A DNA stretch of 64,000 nt from Malaya genurostris. Lineage: Eukaryota > Arthropoda > Insecta > Diptera > Culicidae. The stretch lies in assembly GCF_030247185.1 (NCBI RefSeq), contig NC_080572.1:8387007-8451006 (forward strand). The letters are read 5' to 3'. The position numbers were made by a program, and so were the translations under genes. The stretch's first letter is position 1; every line of letters begins with the position of its first letter. The notes beneath the pieces were generated by a model that had not been told where the DNA came from, ran no database searches, and saw only the letters and a list, made by a program, of their open reading frames with translations. Of this stretch, positions 59,315-64,000 are shown one piece after another.

Positions 59315-60240
59315 TTGCTTTTCTCATATAGAAAGGTCATGCAATCACTGGGAAAGGTCTTGTAGTCCTATACCAAATTCCTGAATATTATTCGGATCCG
59401 ACTTCCGGTTCCGGAGTTATCGAGTAAAACACGCAAAAAAATGAAAATATGTGTTCTAACTTTTCTCATAGATGGCGCAACCAATTTTCACACACTTAGG
59501 TTCAAATGAAAGGTCCTGTGGTCCCAAACGTAATTGCTGAATTTCATTCGGATCCGACTTTCGGATCCGGAAATATAGGGTAAAGTGTGTTAAAAATGTT
59601 ATACCCCACTGAAAAGGGCGAAAAACCGTAAAAAACCTGTTTTAATCCACCTAGTGGTGTAATGATGCCTTTCTCATTTTACTTATATTTCCAAAAATAT
59701 CACCAGAAGATTTTGTGAACAAATTTTTTTTTTCAATCTTGAATAAAATAAGAAACTTTCTTTGGGTATGAACTAACATAACCTTTTCAAATTCTAAACA
59801 GTTATGTCAAGTTGATAAAATTTTTTCTTTATTTCGCACTTAATGATTAAACACTCTTTACCCTATGGTTCTGGAACCGGAAATCGGACCCGAATGAAAC
59901 CAACATATGACACTGTAGGAACTTTTATTTTAGTCTGTTGGTGCAAATCGATCTAAGAAAATAGAGTGAGCCTCGTTTTCAACTTTTTGACAACTACTTC
60001 TGGTACTTTTGGAACCAGGAACTTGGAACCAGTATAGCCAAAGTCGGTTCGTTTAGTAAGTAACTAATATAGCCTACGAATGGAATCAGTTTTAAGCCAA
60101 ATCTAGAAGAATTTTACCCTTCGTCGCTCTAAATGACGGTGTGAAATTCAATTGCAACCTACAGGACTACGAGTTTTTTTTATGATTGAGTTCGATGAAC
60201 TGTGTCGAGATTTATAGAACATATTGCATAAACTTTCTAT
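59315..60240. repeat. Composite repeat pieces and CCACCTAGTGG segment, copy 2
   Basis: A reverse-orientation composite copy at 59315-59600 begins with 'tctcatatagaaaggtcatg' and holds two 'ccgacttccggttccgg'-type monomers. The CCACCTAGTGGTGTAATGAT segment at 59634-59835 matches 46921-47110. More monomer remains run to about 60240. Confidence 0.55.
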
Positions 60241-60529
60241 ATGAGAAAGCCAACAAGTGCACTTTTATTGAAAAGCATCGTTATCATGATCTTGTAATAA
60301 AACTAACAAGTAGGTACAAATTGAATAAAAGGATTAGAAATTTACATATTTTTCACTTGAAAAATATAAATTTTAATGTGGCAACCCTCACTCTATACGA
60401 AATTGAACAAAGCACGCTGTGAATGGAGCAAAGCCGCACGTACCGTCGCGTATCAGTTTTACATCGAACTCAGGTGGGCAGCGTGAAAGGCATCGACTTA
60501 CCTATAACGCTATACCCGTTCCCCTTCAT

Positions 60530-61331
60530 CGTCATTTTGAATTTGAATGTTATGACACTCCTCGCCCTATAACTTTGGAACCGGAAGTCGGATCAGGATG
60601 AAATTGCACAGTGTGTTTAAAGACAATGAGAGCTTTAATTGGAATAATGAATCGTGAAAAACGGCTCAACCGTTGCTGAGAAATCGACGGGAGTTCACTA
60701 TTATCGGTGCTTTCGGAAGCGGAAACCGGGGACTAGTAGTTTTCAAAGTAGTTTTATAAATTCACTAACTAATAAGATCCGTCAACTAGATCAATTTAGC
60801 AGTAAGTTTTATAAAAATGTGCACCTCGTTCCGCCATCGCTAGTAAAAAAATACTCATGAAATTGAAAATTTTCACTAATCGCACTGTAATACCGGAACC
60901 GGAAGTCGGATCTGGATCAACTTTTCAGGGACTTTTTAAAAAATTTCAAGACCTTTTATTTGCTTCTTAGTTTGTGAAAATTGGTCAAGAAATTTCCGAG
61001 GAAATTGATTGCATATTTTTTCATAAATTTTCACATATTTCCTTGTAATTCCGGAACCGGAAGGCGGATCCAAATGAAACTCAGGAATATTGTATAAGGT
61101 CATAAAACCTTTCATCTAAGTTTGTGAAAATCGGTTCAGCCATCTTTGAGAAACGTGTGTGACTATTTTTTTCCTTTTTTTGGTGCATATCACCCTGTAA
61201 TTCCGGAACCGGAAGTCGGATCCATATGAAACTCAGGAACTTTGTATGGGACCTCAAGGCCTTTTTTTTTTGAGTCCAAGTTTGTGGAAATCGGTTCAGC
61301 CATCTCTGAGAAAATTGAGTGACATTATTTG

Positions 61332-61407
<76 letters not shown>

Positions 61408-61445
61408 TTTGTGATCTCGACGAACTGAGTCGAATGGTATACCTT
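60530..61445 (+). repeat. Composite repeat family copy with several monomers and long (CA)n
   Basis: Monomers containing 'ggaaccggaagtcggatc' start near 60572, 60893, 61046 and 61202, the later ones about 155 bp apart, each followed by 'aaaatcggttcagccatct' or a variant. The (CA)n tract is 61333-61404, followed by 'ctcgacgaactgagtcgaat'. The terminal hairpin is missing. Confidence 0.65.
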
Positions 61446-63079
61446 ATGATAAAAAAAGAACCGGAATTTTCATTTTAAAATTTCCGCGCTTGTCCAATCG
61501 GTAAACTTTTATTCTCTCAACGTTGGTAACACTTTTATACACATTCTGTCAAATTTTGACGCATAGCGTACGATTAGTTTTTGTTTGGTGTCTATACAAA
61601 GAAGTTGAAAAATTTTCGTGTGGCGATTTTTATAATGGATGAAAATTAGTTGTATGATAGTATTCTTTCAAATTTAAAAATTTTTTATTCCAACCAGAGC
61701 TCTTCAAGTTGTGAAGTCATGTAATGATTCAATTCACTATAGGCTCCAAAATATGTTTCATCATCAGTAAAACCAGAATATGGTCACTTGTTCCATTGTA
61801 TCGAAGGCATGTATTATTTTGAGTCAAAGGTCATGCGATCCACCGATAATCATTTTATGTTATTGTGTCCTTCCAATATAGCCTACGTCAGTTTGATTCA
61901 TATGAATAATACTCTGTATATCGTTTAATTGGACCACACGCTGCAAGTCGCCGATTACGATAGTAAAAGGCAGAACCGGAAGTTACACAATCAATCTAGC
62001 CGAATGGTATTCAGAAGGCCAGTGAGGGAGTTCCTACAGCGCACGGTGGTAATTTAAAGGCATGGCTAATTGAGTTTTAAAGTTGATATTTTAATTGATC
62101 CGAGCGCTTCCGGCACGTGCCACGACCCCTTTTGACAAGCAAAGGATACGGTTTTATTGGCTTTTCCGTGCCTGTGACTGTGGGAGCAGTGATTTTTGTT
62201 CTAATGGCAACTAGAACTGAAACGAATCCAATCGGGAGACAGGATGGTGGAGATGCTCATAGAAGCATAAGAATTTATATCATTGCGAATTAAAATTGTA
62301 CATGTATTTGGTTGGAGCTAAGCATCAAAATGAATTGTGTAGGAAAAAGCTGATTTTAATCTACACCCTTCTCTCCCGGAAGTCAAACCATGATATTCTG
62401 AAAGTCATCATTCATTTTCAGCTGCATGATATGAAACAAGGAACTGCTCTAATTCCCTTGAATAGGGACTTATTTTGGGGGGGTTACTTCCAGCTGGTTT
62501 TGATATCTTTTTTGTATTTTATCACGACACAACATAATCATCATCATCGATACTCTGATGCCCTTTTGATCGCTAGAAGCATATATTCATAATTATGGAA
62601 ATCTATCTAGATAGGCAATAAACTGACCCGACCTCGACCGAACGGCCGTCATTCAATGATTTTCGTTTTTTTTTATTCCTATGCTGTTTTGGTATCTAAG
62701 GGGAAACCAGACATTGGCAAGATGCGCATCAACACCCGCCGCACGGCACGTGACTGGTACTTCAGAAAGTCTTTTTACAATAGCCGTTTGATAGTCGCGT
62801 TACATGACTTAATAATGGTGATGATACCGTTTCGATTGTATGGTGTAGAGCGCATTCTGTTTTCAATATCTCCCTTTGATAATAGCTTTTGTGATACGCG
62901 TCTAGCAAATTGGTTATGAATCATAAGTGATGCGTCATAATCGGAAATGTGTCCATCCTGTGTTTGGTCGATGGTTTTCAGGACCAAGGAAAGACATATA
63001 AATTACTAACGAAAAGAAATTATTGTCTAGAAACATGAATACACTGTTTATGTTTTCTCTACACTCACTGAAAAAGAAC
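61446..63079. other. No gene recognised: apparently unique non-coding DNA
   Basis: About 1.6 kb with short ORFs only and no transposon ends. The stretch around 62100-62250 is less AT-rich than average, but no reading frame or splice pattern could be supported. Confidence 0.35.
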
Positions 63080-63432
63080 TATCCTTCATATAGAAAGGTT
63101 ATGCAGTCACTGTGAAAATCGATTTTTGAATTGAGGCCCGGAAGGCCGAGTGTCACATATCATTCGACTCACTTCGTCGAGTACGCAAAATATCTATATA
63201 TGTCTGTGTGTTTTCTCGGAGATGGTTGAACCGATTTTCATGAACTTAGATACCAATGAAAGGTGTTGTAGCTCCATACAAAGTTCCTGAATGAGTTCCC
63301 CATTTCGAATTACTTCCTCACTTTTTTCAAGGATGGCGTGACCGATTTTAACAAACTCAAACAGAGCAGTGAAGCAAAACACACTCGGTTTTCACAGTGA
63401 TTGCATAACCTTTCTATATGAGAAAGGCAAAA
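63080..63432. repeat. Composite repeat copy with both ends inverted
   Basis: The left end reads 'catatagaaaggttatgcag' then 'tcactgtgaaaa'; the right end is its inverted copy, 'ttttcacagtgattgcataa' then CCTTTCTATATGAGAAAGG. Inside are the GC hairpin segment and one monomer in reverse orientation. This copy suggests that the terminal 45 bp can act as an inverted repeat. Confidence 0.6.
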
Positions 63433-64000
63433 ATTGAATTTTAAGTTTTTATACTTACTGAATAGATCGAGAATCTCACGTTTTCCTTTTGAACTAATTC
63501 AATTTTGTCTAATGACCACCGGAAAATTTCTTGGAGATATTTCGTCAAAAAATAACTGCGTAATGACAAGCGAAAATAAAAAACGTAAATGACAGTGGTC
63601 TCGACGATAAATGACTAAGCGAATCTCAAAAAACATAATATTGATTACTGAGCAATCAGCAAAATTGTATATTGCCGATCTATTTCGGCATTTTGCTTAC
63701 TCGAGAATTGATTTTAAGTGTGCAAATGTTTCGATAGTGTGTGATTTTCATTCTGTGTTTCGATCATCTTCGAATTTTCCATACAGAATTGAAATTTTCC
63801 ATTCGGTCGTAATGTTTCGATTCGTTCGAGGTACAGAACCGGGATTAAATACACACAAAAATATTAAAAGAAATGATATTTCACAGAAAATTATCTGTGT
63901 TGCAATAATTTCGTGTTTATCTGTTATTTTCTGCACATTCAGTAACAATCTTTGAAACAATCACCTGTTTCCTTAATAAACGGTGCACAATATATAAACC
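63433..64000. other. No gene recognised at right edge
   Basis: AT-rich sequence with a 114-codon open frame on + (63611-63955) and an overlapping frame on -. Neither has a recognised motif, so neither is called. Confidence 0.3.

Noticed and set aside
61333..61404. Coding or CRISPR-like repeat
   Set aside because: A plain (CA)n microsatellite with no spacers.

Overview
The window is AT-rich, intron-bearing animal DNA packed with transposable elements. The element mix suggests a mosquito, probably a culicine such as Aedes: two Tc1/mariner elements with the DD37E triad (a type known from mosquitoes), a tRNA-Val-headed SINE, I-clade and jockey-clade LINEs, a mag-like Ty3/gypsy element and many MITEs. 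The species call is an inference. No rRNA gene, free-standing tRNA gene or CRISPR array was seen.

Host-like coding content lies between 3.6 and 20.9 kb. Two paralogous, unrecognised coiled-coil-type genes run in tandem on the + strand. Gene B (16241-20854) can be traced by hand as seven GT-AG exons with consistent phases, about 639 aa. Gene A (3674-13563) has matching first and middle exons, but an intron of about 8.2 kb holds a full-length LINE, a second LINE relic and a SINE, and its 3' end looks truncated. A possible small first exon lies at 673-738. I did not recognise any other host gene.

Mobile elements from left to right: degenerate minisatellites (0.78-2.5 kb); a 3' relic of an I-like LINE (4.96-5.93 kb); a full-length I-clade LINE on the - strand with two open ORFs and a 12-bp target duplication (6117-12140); a SINE (12447-12654); a Harbinger-like MITE just upstream of gene B (15521-16018); a mag-like LTR retrotransposon with nearly identical LTRs but a broken integrase (23876-28743); a decayed jockey LINE with a 13-bp target duplication (30395-34454); an older LINE fragment (35005-36280); a DD37E element (36494-37802); and a second DD37E element (41193-42449) nested in a MITE (41100-42530).

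The right third is dominated by a large inverted repeat. Two arms of about 2.5 kb (49083-51591 and 55846-59012) are roughly 97-98% identical by eye and flank a 4.25-kb centre. Each arm contains three tandem promoter-like units with TATAAATA boxes. The right arm carries a 649-bp insertion (55871-56519) with arrays of a TTTGGCATAA motif, a GC-rich hairpin core and a 9-bp target duplication; the left arm preserves the empty site. A deleted mariner (53934-54432) lies in the centre. Around all this are at least a dozen copies of one composite repeat family with internal 'CGGAACCGGAAGTCGG' monomers, (CA)n tracts and a terminal hairpin.

All coordinates, splice phases and target duplications were read by eye; identities are estimates.
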